Shown here one piece after another: positions 48,426 through 57,564 of a stretch of 64,000 nt of DNA (position 1 is the first letter of the stretch; each line of letters starts with the position of its first letter). A model generated the notes under the pieces. The model was given only the letters and a program-made list of their open reading frames with translations. It did not search any database and was not told the DNA's origin. The translations under genes and the position numbers were made by a program. Source of the DNA: Deltaproteobacteria bacterium (lineage in GTDB: Bacteria > Myxococcota > Myxococcia > Myxococcales > 40CM-4-68-19); assembly GCA_005879535.1 (NCBI GenBank), contig VBKI01000066.1, forward strand, positions 29,448 through 93,447, written 5' to 3'.

Positions 48426-49175
48426 ATGCGCTCCACGGCGTCTCTCGGGAGGTTGGCGGTCTCGATCTGCGCGGTCTCGTTGGCGGTGGCCGCAGCAGAC
48501 GACGGCGGAAGCATCGCGCAAGACATCGGCGAAGGGGCAGGCACCGCAGCCGGTAACGTCGCATCGGGCGTCCGGTCCGCGGGGCAAGGCATCGCCGACG
48601 CTGGCGCTGCCGCGGCCGGCGCGGTTTCAGGCGCCGCATCCACCGCAGCCGAGGCCGCGCGAGAGGCTGCCAGCGGCGCGAGCTCGGGCGCCTCGTCGGC
48701 GATGGACGGCGGCGCCACCGGACGCCTGAGCGACGCGCAGATCGCTGCCGTGGCCGCGGCGGCGAACAAGGTGGAGATCGATGCCGCGCAAGCGGCGAGG
48801 AAGAAGGCGAAGAATGCCCAGGTCAAGCGATTCGCGAGCGACATGATCCGCGACCACACGGCAGCCGACAAGCAGGCGGCGGCGCTGGTGAAGAGGCTCG
48901 GGCTCATGCCGGAGGAGAACGAGACATCGCGTTCGCTGACGCGGCGCGCCGGCGACGATCTCGCGAATCTGCAGCCTCTCAAGGGCAAGGATTTCGAGAA
49001 GGCGTATGCCGAGCACGAGCTCGCCTTCCACCGACAGGTCCTCGCGACGCTCGACGAGAAACTGATTTCCGACGCACAGAACGCCGACCTCAAGTCGCTG
49101 CTGGAGAGCGTGCGCTCGGTGGTCGCCGAGCACCGCGATCACGCGCAGGCGCTGGTCGACTCGCTGTCGAAGTAA
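48426..49175 (+). CDS. exported DUF4142 protein with Ala/Gly/Ser-rich linker
   Basis: It has 249 residues. After a signal peptide (LAVSICAVSLAVAAA) comes a low-complexity Ala/Gly/Ser region (about 30-95). A DUF4142 domain follows (about 99-245): LSDAQIAAVAAAANKVEIDAA, KKAKNAQVKRFASDMIRDHTA and FEKAYAEHELAFHRQVL, a four-helix ferritin-like bundle without clear metal ligands. Role unknown; the family is exported. It sits between ruvB and ruvA on the opposite strand. Confidence 0.85.
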   Translation: MRSTASLGRLAVSICAVSLAVAAADDGGSIAQDIGEGAGTAAGNVASGVRSAGQGIADAGAAAAGAVSGAASTAAEAAREAASGASSGASSAMDGGATGRLSDAQIAAVAAAANKVEIDAAQAARKKAKNAQVKRFASDMIRDHTAADKQAAALVKRLGLMPEENETSRSLTRRAGDDLANLQPLKGKDFEKAYAEHELAFHRQVLATLDEKLISDAQNADLKSLLESVRSVVAEHRDHAQALVDSLSK

Positions 49176-49177
49176 CG

Positions 49178-49786
49178 CTAGGACGCGCCGGCGATCAGGC
49201 GCAGCGCTTCCCGGAGCTGATCCTCGAGTGGCGCGGCGGCGCCGAGGTTCCGGCGTACCGTCTCCGCCGTGCGCTCGGCGGCCGCGGGCCGATAGCCGAG
49301 GTTGACCAGCGCCGAAAGGAGCACCTCGTCGGAAGACGTCGACGGCGGCGGGCGCGAGGGGCGGGCGCCGTTGACGAGACCGCTGGTGCGGAGGCGGTCT
49401 TTCAGCTCGAGCACGAGACGCTCCGCCGTCTTCTTTCCGACGCCCGGGATCTTCGTCAGGCGAGCGAGCTCTCCGTGAAGGATCGCGGAGGCGAGCTCCG
49501 TCGCCGGCATTCCGGAGAGGATGTTGATTCCGAGCTTCGGTCCCACGCCGGAGACGGAGATCAAGAGGTGGAAGAGCTCCTCTTCCTCCATCGTGAGAAA
49601 ACCGAAGAGCTGCAGGGCGTCCTCGCGAACATGCGTGTAGCAGCGGAGCTGCGCGCGTGTGCCTTCGGGCGGCAGCCCGGCCATGGACTGCAGCGAGAGA
49701 TGGACCAGATATCCCACGCCCTGCACGTCGAGGATCGCGGCGTCGCCGCGCTTCTCCAGCACCGTCCCGGAGAGCCGCGCGATCAC
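49178..49786 (-). CDS. ruvA: Holliday junction DNA-binding protein RuvA
   Basis: It has 202 residues with a GTG start that overlaps the ruvC stop. Domain I is IARLSGTVLEKRGDAAILDVQGVGYLVHL, then helix-hairpin-helix repeats SGVGPKLGINILSGMPATEL and IPGVGKKTAERLVLELKDRL. After a Pro/Ser-rich linker the C-terminal domain III binds RuvB. It forms the coupled yebC-ruvC-ruvA unit. Confidence 0.96.
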   Translation of the reverse strand: MIARLSGTVLEKRGDAAILDVQGVGYLVHLSLQSMAGLPPEGTRAQLRCYTHVREDALQLFGFLTMEEEELFHLLISVSGVGPKLGINILSGMPATELASAILHGELARLTKIPGVGKKTAERLVLELKDRLRTSGLVNGARPSRPPPSTSSDEVLLSALVNLGYRPAAAERTAETVRRNLGAAAPLEDQLREALRLIAGAS

Positions 49787-50322
49787 TTCGCGAACCTCCG
49801 CGCAAGCGCCGACCGCCAGTCGGTCCGCGGCCGCGGTGCAGACGCTTCCGGGTCGCGTGCGCGCAGCACGCCGCAGATGGCTGCCGCGAGCGCATCGCTG
49901 GCGTCGAATCGGGCGGGGATCGGGATTCCGAGCACCATGGCGACCATCCTGCCCACCTGCTCCTTCTCCGCGCGCCCCGTCCCGGTCACGGCCTGCTTGA
50001 TGACGCTGGGAGCGAAGCTGCGCACCGGGACGCGCGCCTGGGCGGCGGCGAGGATGGCAACGCCTCGCGCCTGGCCGAGGACCAGCGCGGAACGCGCGTT
50101 CTTCGCGTGGAAGACGTCCTCGAGCGCAACGATCTGCGGACGGTGAAGGAGCAATTCGCGCGAGAGGCCTTCATGGAGCGCGCACAACCGATCCTCGATC
50201 GCGCCGCCCGCGCCCACCTCGAGGACGCCGTGCGCCAGGTGGCGCACGCTGGTGCCGCCGGCGTCCTCGACGACGCCGAAGCCGCAGTACCTCGAACCGG
50301 GATCGATCCCGAAGACCTTCAC
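49783..50322 (-). CDS. ruvC: Holliday junction resolvase RuvC
   Basis: Endonuclease resolving Holliday junctions. It has 179 residues from the GTG at 50322 (KVFGIDPGSRYCGFGVV). The acidic catalytic residues are in GIDPG, ALEDVF and the C-terminal DASDALAAAICG pattern. The start overlaps the yebC stop (GTGA) and its stop overlaps ruvA. Confidence 0.96.
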   Translation of the reverse strand: MKVFGIDPGSRYCGFGVVEDAGGTSVRHLAHGVLEVGAGGAIEDRLCALHEGLSRELLLHRPQIVALEDVFHAKNARSALVLGQARGVAILAAAQARVPVRSFAPSVIKQAVTGTGRAEKEQVGRMVAMVLGIPIPARFDASDALAAAICGVLRARDPEASAPRPRTDWRSALARRFAK

Positions 50323-51074
50323 TGTACCCGGGACTCTATCGCGGCCATCTCCTCGTCGGGAATCTCGAAGTTTGCGTAGACGTGCTGCACGTCGTCGTTC
50401 TCCTCGAGGTTCTCGACCAGCCGCAGTACCTTCTCCGCCGTCTCTCCGGAGACCTGCACCGTGGACTTCGGCAGGTACGCCATCTTCGGCGCGCCCACCG
50501 GGATCTTGCCCTCCAGCGCCTTGTGCACGTGCAGGAGCGACGCCGTGTCGGTGCGGACCTCGAATCCCCCCTCGCCGTCCGGGAGCACGTCCTCGGCGCC
50601 GGCGTCCAGCGCGAGCTCCATCACCTGGTCCTCGCCGGCCCCCTTCTTGACGGGGACGATTCCCTTGCGATCGAATTGGAAGGCGACGGCGCCGGAGGCC
50701 GCCATGCTGCCGCCGCCCTTGGTGAAGATGGCGCGCACGTCGCCGGCCGTCCGGTTCTTGTTGTCGGTGAGGATCTCCAGGACGAACGCCACGCCGCCGG
50801 GCCCGTAACCCTCGTACGTCAGCTCCTCGTAGCTCACGCCTTCCAGCTCGCCGGTGCCTTTCTTGATGGCGCGGGTGATGTTGTCGGCGGGCATGTTGGC
50901 TTCGCGCGCGGCGAGGACCGCGGAGCGGAGCCGGGCGTTGTGGTCCGGATCCCCTCCGCCGATGCGGGCAGCGACCGTCACCTCGCGGATCAGCTTCGTG
51001 AACAGGGCCCCCTTGCTGGCGCCCATCGCTTCTTTCTTGCGCTTGATTTTCGTCCACCGGTTGTGGCCGGACAT
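50319..51074 (-). CDS. yebC: YebC/PmpR family protein
   Basis: It has 251 residues. MSGHNRWTKIKRKKEAMGASKG, FTKLIREVTVAARIGGGDPDHNARL and GYGPGGVAFVLEILTDNKNRTA are full-length family signatures. Family members act as DNA-binding regulators or translation factors for Pro-rich stretches; which applies here is not known, though this genome has Pro-rich proteins such as GspD. First gene of yebC-ruvC-ruvA. Confidence 0.95.
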   Translation of the reverse strand: MSGHNRWTKIKRKKEAMGASKGALFTKLIREVTVAARIGGGDPDHNARLRSAVLAAREANMPADNITRAIKKGTGELEGVSYEELTYEGYGPGGVAFVLEILTDNKNRTAGDVRAIFTKGGGSMAASGAVAFQFDRKGIVPVKKGAGEDQVMELALDAGAEDVLPDGEGGFEVRTDTASLLHVHKALEGKIPVGAPKMAYLPKSTVQVSGETAEKVLRLVENLEENDDVQHVYANFEIPDEEMAAIESRVQ

Positions 51075-51115
51075 CGCGAGGGTCCTCCAACGCGCGGCTC
51101 TAGCATGGATGTGGT

Positions 51116-52636
51116 CTAGGGCGCACGCCCTGGAGTGCCGCCGACCCGGCCGCAGCTCCATGTGGCCGGTGCGTCGGGCGGCGGCGCCTCGTCGCGCTGC
51201 AGGCTGGCTCCGGCGAGACAATGCCGGTCGGACCCAGGGAATTCCGCCAGCTCCACAAGAACTGCGGCGGATGTGACCAGCCGGAAGGGCGGCGGCGCAT
51301 CGTCTGACAGCCCGCGACCGAGCAGTCGCTGAGTCGATGCCCGCAGCACGGGAGTGCCCGCCGGCATCGCCGGGTACAACGCGGGGTCGAACGAGGCACC
51401 CACGGCCAGCGCACGCGAGCCCGGCGCCAGGATCGCCGGAAGAGGTGGTGGGCTCGCGAGCAGCGACCTCAGGATCCCGTCGCTGCCTTGGAGCGCCAGC
51501 GCCTCCAGGTCGGCGGCGCCGGGCCCCAGATTGACGAGCTCCACGTACTCGCCCTCGACGCCGGAAGCCATCACTTCGGAAACGAGTGCGCGGGGCAAAG
51601 CGGCAACGGTGCTGAACGCCTGCGGCGCCGCCCGCAAGACGAACCCGAAATCGTCGCGCGCAGTGACGGACAGCGTATAGTCGGATGCGGGTTGGAGCCC
51701 GTCGATCCGGAGCGATCCCGCGCAAGCAAAGCTCTGCGGGCCGCACGCAGGTGGCGCGCAGAGGATCTGGCTGGCGGCCGCGACGGCGGCCCCGCGCCCA
51801 TCTTCTATGGTGATGCCGATCTGCGCCGGCCAGTCCAGGACGAGCCTGGCGGTGACTCCGGTATCGCGCGCGACGAGCTCCGCGGCGCCGCCCTGAAGAG
51901 CGGGAGCGGCGTTGCGCGCGCAGGGCGCGGCGGTGAAGGTCTGCCCAGCCACGGCGGACCCGTCGAGCGTGAGCGAGTACTCCGCGCCTGCGGCGAGAGG
52001 GCCCGGCAGCTTCAACTCGATCGGGCCGTGTGCGTCGGCGGCCGCAAGCTCCTCGCCGCGCGGGCCGAGAAGCGCGGCCCGGCCGCTCTGCGCCGAGGCG
52101 CGGACCACCTGGAGGTTCCAGGGCGCCTCGCCGCCGGCGGGCGGGAACTGGAGCGTTGCCGTCGGCGGCGGTGCGACGGCATGGAAGGCGAAGCGGGCGC
52201 CGTTTCCCGCCAGGCGGCGCCCGAGCTCGTCCTTGAGCCGCGGCGAGACGAGCAGGAAGTACCCTCCGGGAGCGAGGGCCTGGTCCGGCACGAGCGAGAT
52301 CGATCGTCGATCGGCTGCGACCTCCGCGGCGGCCGGCAACAGCAGCGTCCGCTCGTGTGCGGAGAGCGGCGCATGCTCGATGGCCGCCGCCGCCCGCTCG
52401 ACGTCGGCCTCCAGCGCCAGCACCACGCTCTCGCTCCGGCCGGAAGCGGCGAGGAGCTGGCCCTCGTCCATCGAAGACGAGAAGCGCACCGTGAACCTCG
52501 CGTCCGCCTGCACGGGTCCAGGATGCGGCTCCACGTCCTGCACCGTGGGCTGGGACGTCCCCGCGTCGGGCAGAGCGTCGACGGCAGACGGCTTCGCGCA
52601 AGCGATGAGGGCCATCGCGATGCACGCCCATTTCAT
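51116..52636 (-). CDS. lipoprotein with Ig-like N-terminal part and C-terminal lamin-tail domain
   Basis: It has 506 residues. The lipoprotein signal is MKWACIAMALIAC. A first region (40-150, VQDVEPHPGPVQADARFTVRFSSSMDEG) looks like the SbsA/Ig-like 'Big_5' type seen in secreted proteins. The C-terminal part from about 370 is a lamin-tail domain (LVSEVMASGVEGEYVELVNLGPGAADLEALAL, ending SCGRVGGTPGRAP). Such domains are thought to bind surfaces or DNA. The start overlaps the TolC-like gene's stop by 4 bases. Confidence 0.75.
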   Translation of the reverse strand: MKWACIAMALIACAKPSAVDALPDAGTSQPTVQDVEPHPGPVQADARFTVRFSSSMDEGQLLAASGRSESVVLALEADVERAAAAIEHAPLSAHERTLLLPAAAEVAADRRSISLVPDQALAPGGYFLLVSPRLKDELGRRLAGNGARFAFHAVAPPPTATLQFPPAGGEAPWNLQVVRASAQSGRAALLGPRGEELAAADAHGPIELKLPGPLAAGAEYSLTLDGSAVAGQTFTAAPCARNAAPALQGGAAELVARDTGVTARLVLDWPAQIGITIEDGRGAAVAAASQILCAPPACGPQSFACAGSLRIDGLQPASDYTLSVTARDDFGFVLRAAPQAFSTVAALPRALVSEVMASGVEGEYVELVNLGPGAADLEALALQGSDGILRSLLASPPPLPAILAPGSRALAVGASFDPALYPAMPAGTPVLRASTQRLLGRGLSDDAPPPFRLVTSAAVLVELAEFPGSDRHCLAGASLQRDEAPPPDAPATWSCGRVGGTPGRAP

Positions 52637-53253
52637 CGCGACTCCGATGCGCAAGCGGCCTCTTCCCGGGCCACGGCGTCGCGGAACAAGCCGGTGAGGG
52701 CAACCAGCGCCGCGGTGGCCCGCAGCAGTGCGAAGCACGATTCCCGCGTGCCGGCTGCCGTCCACAGCGCCCGCGCCTTCTGCCGCTCGATCCAGAGCTG
52801 CGCCGCCCGTTCCGCAGCGTCGCGCCGCGCGCGGGCGAGTTGCGCGTGCGCGAGGGCCAGCTGGGTCTCCTCGCGGGCGAAGACCAGCTGCGAGAAGTCC
52901 CAGGTGAGGGCCACGAACCACGCATGTCCAGCTGCGAAGTCGTGCTCGAGCAGTGGCGCGAGCCTGAATTCGCCTGCACGCGTCTTCTCGTCCTCGCGCC
53001 CGGAGGCCTGTGCGCGCAGTTGTGGCGCCCAGCGCGCTGCGCGCGCTCGTGCCACCCGCCCATCGTCCGCCGCAGACTGCCCTCCGGCAAGCTTCGCGGC
53101 CGCTTCCTGCGTCTGCAGCAAGCCAGGCTCCGACTCTCCCGCAGGCGCGGCGAGAAGCCACACTGCCAGTGCGAGCGGTCCCGCCACTCCCCCTCCCGGC
53201 AGTCCGAAACTCGACCGCCCACGTGCGTTTTTGCAGGGCTTGTGCCGGAGCAA
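52633..53253 (-). CDS. short exported protein resembling part of TolC-family efflux proteins
   Basis: It has 206 residues from the TTG/ATG region at 53253 with an N-terminal hydrophobic signal (PLALAVWLLAAPAGES). WFVALTWDFSQLVFAREETQ followed by a long Ala/Arg-rich helix (LALAHAQLARARRDAAERAA) resembles the hairpin of TolC-type outer-membrane proteins, but only half of the usual length is present. It could be a reduced homologue or a non-TolC helical protein. It is coupled to the lamin-tail lipoprotein. Divergent from the hybrid kinase. Confidence 0.55.
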   Translation of the reverse strand: MLRHKPCKNARGRSSFGLPGGGVAGPLALAVWLLAAPAGESEPGLLQTQEAAAKLAGGQSAADDGRVARARAARWAPQLRAQASGREDEKTRAGEFRLAPLLEHDFAAGHAWFVALTWDFSQLVFAREETQLALAHAQLARARRDAAERAAQLWIERQKARALWTAAGTRESCFALLRATAALVALTGLFRDAVAREEAACASESR

Positions 53254-53361
53254 ACACGACGAAAGTCGCCGGATTTCCCAGTTTCGCGGCCGTCCCGCCG
53301 TGCCCAGATTGGCACGCCGGGGGTGCGAAAACCGGACCCCTCACCCCGGAGCCTGCGGCGC

Positions 53362-55029
53362 GTGCTCGAACTACGTCCTGCGCAGCAACAGCCGTTCTGG
53401 TCCGCATGGCTCCGGCGGCCGACGCAGCGCGCCGGCTTGCGCGCACGCGTCGCCAATGCGCCGACCGGCACTGCGCTCGGTCTCGTCCGCGACGGAGCGC
53501 GCATCGTGCGGGGGTCGCTGCGCAAGGCACTGGACATCCGATCGCTGCGATTCCTGCGCTCGGTGTTCTCGCTGCAACGCCGGATCGAGACCGCGTTCCT
53601 CTCGTCAGGAGCGGCGGCCCAGCTCGCCGACGCGGCCCTCGAGGGCGAGAACACGCGCGAGCTCGCGCGGCGCATCGCGCGCATCGCCCGGCGGCTCTCG
53701 GGCGCCGCCGGCGTCGCCGTCCACCTGAAAACCGGCGCCGGGCTGCAGATGCTCGGCTGCGACGGGGAGCCCTGTACCCCGGAGCTGGCGAGCCGCGGCC
53801 TGGAGAGCGGGAACGTCGAATGGGGTGAAGGCGCGGCGGCGGTGCCGCTGCTCGTGCACGACCAGGTCGTCGGCGCCCTCTCCATCATCTTCGACGGAGG
53901 GCTGCGCGACCTGCGCCCGCTGCAACCGCTCCTCACCCGCGCCGCCGCGGTGCTCGCCGCCGCCGAGCGCGAGTCCCGCAAGGACCGTTTCCTCTCGCTC
54001 GCCGCGCATGAGCTGAAGACGCCGCTCACCAGCATCAAGGGCTTCTCCTACTCGCTGGCGCGGCGGCTGGAGAAAGGCGAGCCCTGCGATCCGAGGCACG
54101 TCCAGGTCCTGGAGCGGCAGGCGGAACGCCTCCACGCCCTTCTCGAAGAGATGCTGGAAGTCTCTCGCATCGAGACCGGCCGCTTCGTGCTGCACCAGGA
54201 GCCTTGCGAAGTGATCGAGCTGGTCGAGGCGGCGCGGCGTTCGCTCCGCCGACTCGGCGCCGATGCCGACGTCGACGCGCACATCGAGCCGGGCCTTCCG
54301 CTCCTTGCGGATCGCGAGCGCATCGAGCGCGCCTTGACGGCGATGGTCGTGCGCGCCCGTTCCCTCGGTCCGGTGAGCATCGATGCGCGCAGGCGTGCAG
54401 GCCACGCCCGGATCAGCGTCCAGTGGAACGGCGATCCGTTGCCCGAACCGCAGCATGCGCTCGAGCCGCTTTGGGAAGCCCCCCCTGCGCACCGTCAGGG
54501 CCTGGGAATGGCCCTGATGATTGCCCGTCACGCCGCCGAGCTGCATGGGGGCACGCTTCACGCCGAGGCGCACGCGCTGGTGCTCGAGGTGCCGCTGCGT
54601 TCGGGCGCTGCCGGCAGATTCGGAGGGGGCGAAGGGCGCGTTCTGGTCGTGGACGACGACGAGCCCATCGCCCGGATGATGGCGGAGTTCCTCGGGGAGC
54701 ACGGGTTCGAAGCCGACTGGGCCGGCGGAGGCCGCGCCGCGCTGGCGAAGATCAAGGCGGATCCGCCGGACGTCGTCGTCCTCGATCTCCGGATGCCCGA
54801 CATGGACGGGAGGGCGCTGCTCGTCGCCGTGCGCGCGGAAGGTCTCGCGCCCCGGGTGGTGCTCTTCTCCGCCGACCGCGAAGTTGCTGCCGCCGCGCAA
54901 GAGCTGGCATGCGAGGCGTTCGTGGAGAAGCCGTTTGCGCCGGAATCGCTGCTCGACGCGGTGCGACGCACGATTGCACCGGCGGGAGCGGACGGGAAGG
55001 CACCGGCCGGTCCGGGCTTCGTTCCGTGA
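53362..55029 (+). CDS. GAF/HisKA sensor kinase with degenerate ATPase domain and C-terminal receiver
   Basis: It has 555 residues from a GTG at 53362; the frame is open further up but overlaps the divergent gene. A GAF-like region (about 80-210) precedes the H-box LAAHELKTPLTSIKGF. The following ATPase domain lacks the N-box Asn (RIERALTAMVVRARS) and a DxGxG (WNGDPLPEP), keeping only a G2-like RQGLGMALMIARHAAELHGG. A receiver domain from about 430 has VLVVDDDEP, acceptor Asp in VVVLDLRMPDMDG and Lys in VEKPF. It may signal by accepting phosphate rather than by normal autophosphorylation. Confidence 0.75.
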   Translation: MLELRPAQQQPFWSAWLRRPTQRAGLRARVANAPTGTALGLVRDGARIVRGSLRKALDIRSLRFLRSVFSLQRRIETAFLSSGAAAQLADAALEGENTRELARRIARIARRLSGAAGVAVHLKTGAGLQMLGCDGEPCTPELASRGLESGNVEWGEGAAAVPLLVHDQVVGALSIIFDGGLRDLRPLQPLLTRAAAVLAAAERESRKDRFLSLAAHELKTPLTSIKGFSYSLARRLEKGEPCDPRHVQVLERQAERLHALLEEMLEVSRIETGRFVLHQEPCEVIELVEAARRSLRRLGADADVDAHIEPGLPLLADRERIERALTAMVVRARSLGPVSIDARRRAGHARISVQWNGDPLPEPQHALEPLWEAPPAHRQGLGMALMIARHAAELHGGTLHAEAHALVLEVPLRSGAAGRFGGGEGRVLVVDDDEPIARMMAEFLGEHGFEADWAGGGRAALAKIKADPPDVVVLDLRMPDMDGRALLVAVRAEGLAPRVVLFSADREVAAAAQELACEAFVEKPFAPESLLDAVRRTIAPAGADGKAPAGPGFVP

Positions 55030-55041
55030 TAAACGCCCAAT

Positions 55042-57384
55042 GTGCTCGAAGGCCCGGCACCGGCGCCGACGGCTGAACCGCCGCGCGGCGGCGCGCCGTC
55101 ACTCGGGCTCGCGTTGGTGGCGCTGTTCTTGCCCGCCTGGTCCCTGCAGCAGGCGCTGTACGCGGCGAGCTTCGGGGTGGCGCTCGTCGTAATCGGCGTC
55201 TACGGGAGGGTTGTCGCAAGAAGGCTGCTCGGCGTCGAGAACCTGGGTCCCTGGACCACCGTCTATCTTGGGCAGTTTGGTCTGCTCGCAGCAGCGGCCC
55301 TCGTCATGCCGCTGAACGGGCTGTCCGCGCGCCGGCTGGGGATTTCGCTTCCACTGGCAGCGCTGATCGTCCCGCCTGCCGTTGCGCTTGCCCTTGTACA
55401 GTTCCGGCGCCGACCTCCGTCGCCGCCGGTGCAGGCATCGGTGTTTTTTCTCGGCCTCGGCAGCATGAGCCTCGTCTTCTCGATCTACTCCCGCGACATC
55501 TCTGCGTTCGGCCTCGACCTCCACGAGCACATCGCCTGGATCGGGCAGATCGTCACCCGCGGATTCGTTCCCCTCGCCGAGCCGGGGACGCGGATCCTCG
55601 GCGACTACCCCCGCACGTTCCACGTCGTCGCCGCTCTCTGGGACGCGGCCGGGTTCGGGTTGCCTGCCGGACCTTTCGCGAAGGTCATGCCGTTCTTGCA
55701 GAACGGACTGCCGCTTCTGGCCATCGCAGAACAACTGGTTGCCGGGGTCGGGGACCGCGATGTCCCTCGCCGATGGAGGTGGGAGATTGCCGTCGGGCTC
55801 GCGTTCTTCGCCTACGCGTTTCTCGCCGTCCCGCTGGCCTATCCAACACAGGATCTGTTCGGCACGCCGCGCTTCAGCAGCGATGGCCTGCTGATGCTGC
55901 CGATCGTCCTCCTGATCGTGGCGTGGGCGCGGAACGCTCCCCGCGCCGCAGCGGCGACGCTCGCTACGACACCTCTCGTCGCCGCCTGGGCGGTGACCTG
56001 GAACCCGATCGTCGTCGTGCTCCTCTTTGCGGCCACCGCGCCCGTCGCCGCCGCGTTCTGGGTGGTGTTCCGCCCAGGGCCGCCGCACGCTTCACGAGCG
56101 CGGCCCACGGTCTTCGTCGCCTGCAGCGCGCTGGGCGCGCTCGTGCTCGTGCAGGATCCCTGGGTGCTCAGCCTCGCTGCGCCGAGGATCGCCGCCTGCC
56201 GCGCTCTAGTGCATCGGGAGGGCCTGCTCACGTTCGACGAGGCCGTCGCGGCGGGCCTCGCCACGGCCCGTGAGAAATCGGTTCACAACCCGCCCGCGGC
56301 CCCGCCTTGCAGCGATGCGCGGTGCGTGCTGGCAAAGGCAGCCGAAGCCGCCTGGAGTGCGCTCGCCGCTCCGTGGAATTCCGTGGCAGCGGCGGTGTCC
56401 GATGCGATTCGCATTCTCCGGTCTCCAACCCTGGCGAGCTTCAAGAACGCTTTCAAGAGCGCCTTCCTCGTGCAACCGGCCCTCGTCGCCGACTACGCCG
56501 GCCTGCCGGTCTTCGTCTGGATTGTCACGGCTGCGGCGGCTGGAGCCTGGCGATCGCTGCGGCGGCGTGCCGCGAGCCCGGAGGTGAAGCTGCTGATCGC
56601 ATCGCTCGTGGGCCTTGCCGGCGCTGGCATCGGCCTCGCCTTCGCCACGAACCTTGCGTCGGCGTTGAACGACCAGCAGCACGAATCGTTCATTCTCGCC
56701 GGATACCTTGCGTTCTCCGGCGCGCACGTCACCATCGGATTCCTCTGGCTGCCCCTCGTCAGCTCCGCACTGATCCTCGCGAAACCCGTACTGCGGCCTG
56801 TCGATCCGGCGGAGGCGATCGGCGCAGGCGTGCAGCGACATCCTGCCTGCGCGGTGGTTGGACTCGCCCTGTGGGTCGCGCTGCCGCTCGCCGCCCGGCT
56901 GAACCTGCATCGGCCGTTGCAGCATCGCGGTTTCTGGACGCGCATCGGCCTCGTGGACCTTCGCGCGCTGCGCCACGTCGAGGCGGCCATTCCGCAAGCG
57001 GACGGAGTGATCATCCCGGCCGAGCACGCGACGTTCGACGGATGGGAGCATTGGGTCCTGCCGCTCGGCGAGACGGCGGCGCTGCTTCCGTACGGCGGCC
57101 GCCGGTATCTCTTCAACGTCTACCTCGGTGCGAGTTATCCGCTCTCCTGGCGCGATCTCGACGATGGCCTCTGCAGCGGGGATCCCGCAGTGCGAGCGGC
57201 GTTCTTCGCGCGCACCGGCGCCCGCTGGGTGCTCATCCGCGACCAGACCGGGGCCGATGCCGCGACGGTCGTCCAGCAACGATGGCCGAGGATGTGCGGA
57301 GTCTCGTTCGCCGCGCTGGGCGCGGAGCTTCCCGCCGTCCGCGAACAGATGGGGATCTTCCTCTTCCGGCTGCGCCCGCCGTGA
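55042..57384 (+). CDS. large polytopic membrane protein, possibly glycosyltransferase-like
   Basis: A 780-residue protein with a GTG start, about 12 or more membrane helices and a soluble C-terminal domain (from about 640). SAFGLDLHEHIAWIGQIVTRGFVPL followed by a long loop resembles the first periplasmic loop of GT39-like or YfhO-like membrane glycosyltransferases (acidic Asp-Leu-His-Glu-His), but no motif is decisive. The C-terminal end (GARWVLIRDQTGADAATVV) is like the soluble tails of such proteins. Function not assigned. Confidence 0.6.
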   Translation: MLEGPAPAPTAEPPRGGAPSLGLALVALFLPAWSLQQALYAASFGVALVVIGVYGRVVARRLLGVENLGPWTTVYLGQFGLLAAAALVMPLNGLSARRLGISLPLAALIVPPAVALALVQFRRRPPSPPVQASVFFLGLGSMSLVFSIYSRDISAFGLDLHEHIAWIGQIVTRGFVPLAEPGTRILGDYPRTFHVVAALWDAAGFGLPAGPFAKVMPFLQNGLPLLAIAEQLVAGVGDRDVPRRWRWEIAVGLAFFAYAFLAVPLAYPTQDLFGTPRFSSDGLLMLPIVLLIVAWARNAPRAAAATLATTPLVAAWAVTWNPIVVVLLFAATAPVAAAFWVVFRPGPPHASRARPTVFVACSALGALVLVQDPWVLSLAAPRIAACRALVHREGLLTFDEAVAAGLATAREKSVHNPPAAPPCSDARCVLAKAAEAAWSALAAPWNSVAAAVSDAIRILRSPTLASFKNAFKSAFLVQPALVADYAGLPVFVWIVTAAAAGAWRSLRRRAASPEVKLLIASLVGLAGAGIGLAFATNLASALNDQQHESFILAGYLAFSGAHVTIGFLWLPLVSSALILAKPVLRPVDPAEAIGAGVQRHPACAVVGLALWVALPLAARLNLHRPLQHRGFWTRIGLVDLRALRHVEAAIPQADGVIIPAEHATFDGWEHWVLPLGETAALLPYGGRRYLFNVYLGASYPLSWRDLDDGLCSGDPAVRAAFFARTGARWVLIRDQTGADAATVVQQRWPRMCGVSFAALGAELPAVREQMGIFLFRLRPP

Positions 57385-57387
57385 TGG

Positions 57388-57564
57388 TCAGCGGCAGCCC
57401 TGCCGCTCCAGCTCGGCGACGCGCTTGCGGAGCTGTTCCACCTGCTGCGCCTGCGTCTCGTAGGCGTCGCGATAGTGGCGCGCCTTCGCCTGCTCTTCCC
57501 GCAGCGCCGCATCGCCGTGGCCGCAGGCCGCGGCGAACAGCAGCCCAACGAGGGCGATCCTCAT
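57388..57564 (-). CDS. 58-residue coiled-coil lipoprotein coupled to dsbD
   Basis: A small lipoprotein: signal and lipobox MRIALVGLLFAAAC (Cys14), then a single charged helix with heptad character (RDAYETQAQQVEQLRKRVAELERQG). The start overlaps the dsbD stop as ATGA. It is too short for family assignment; by shape it resembles Lpp-type lipoproteins. Confidence 0.7.
   Translation of the reverse strand: MRIALVGLLFAAACGHGDAALREEQAKARHYRDAYETQAQQVEQLRKRVAELERQGCR

Noticed and set aside
48346..49093. Minus-strand frames opposite the DUF4142 gene
   Set aside because: Ala/Ser/Arg-rich mirrors of a low-complexity coding region; no start context or motif.
53310..53340. Sigma54 promoter for the hybrid kinase gene (TGGCAC is present)
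   Set aside because: The -12 TTGC element is not at the required distance.
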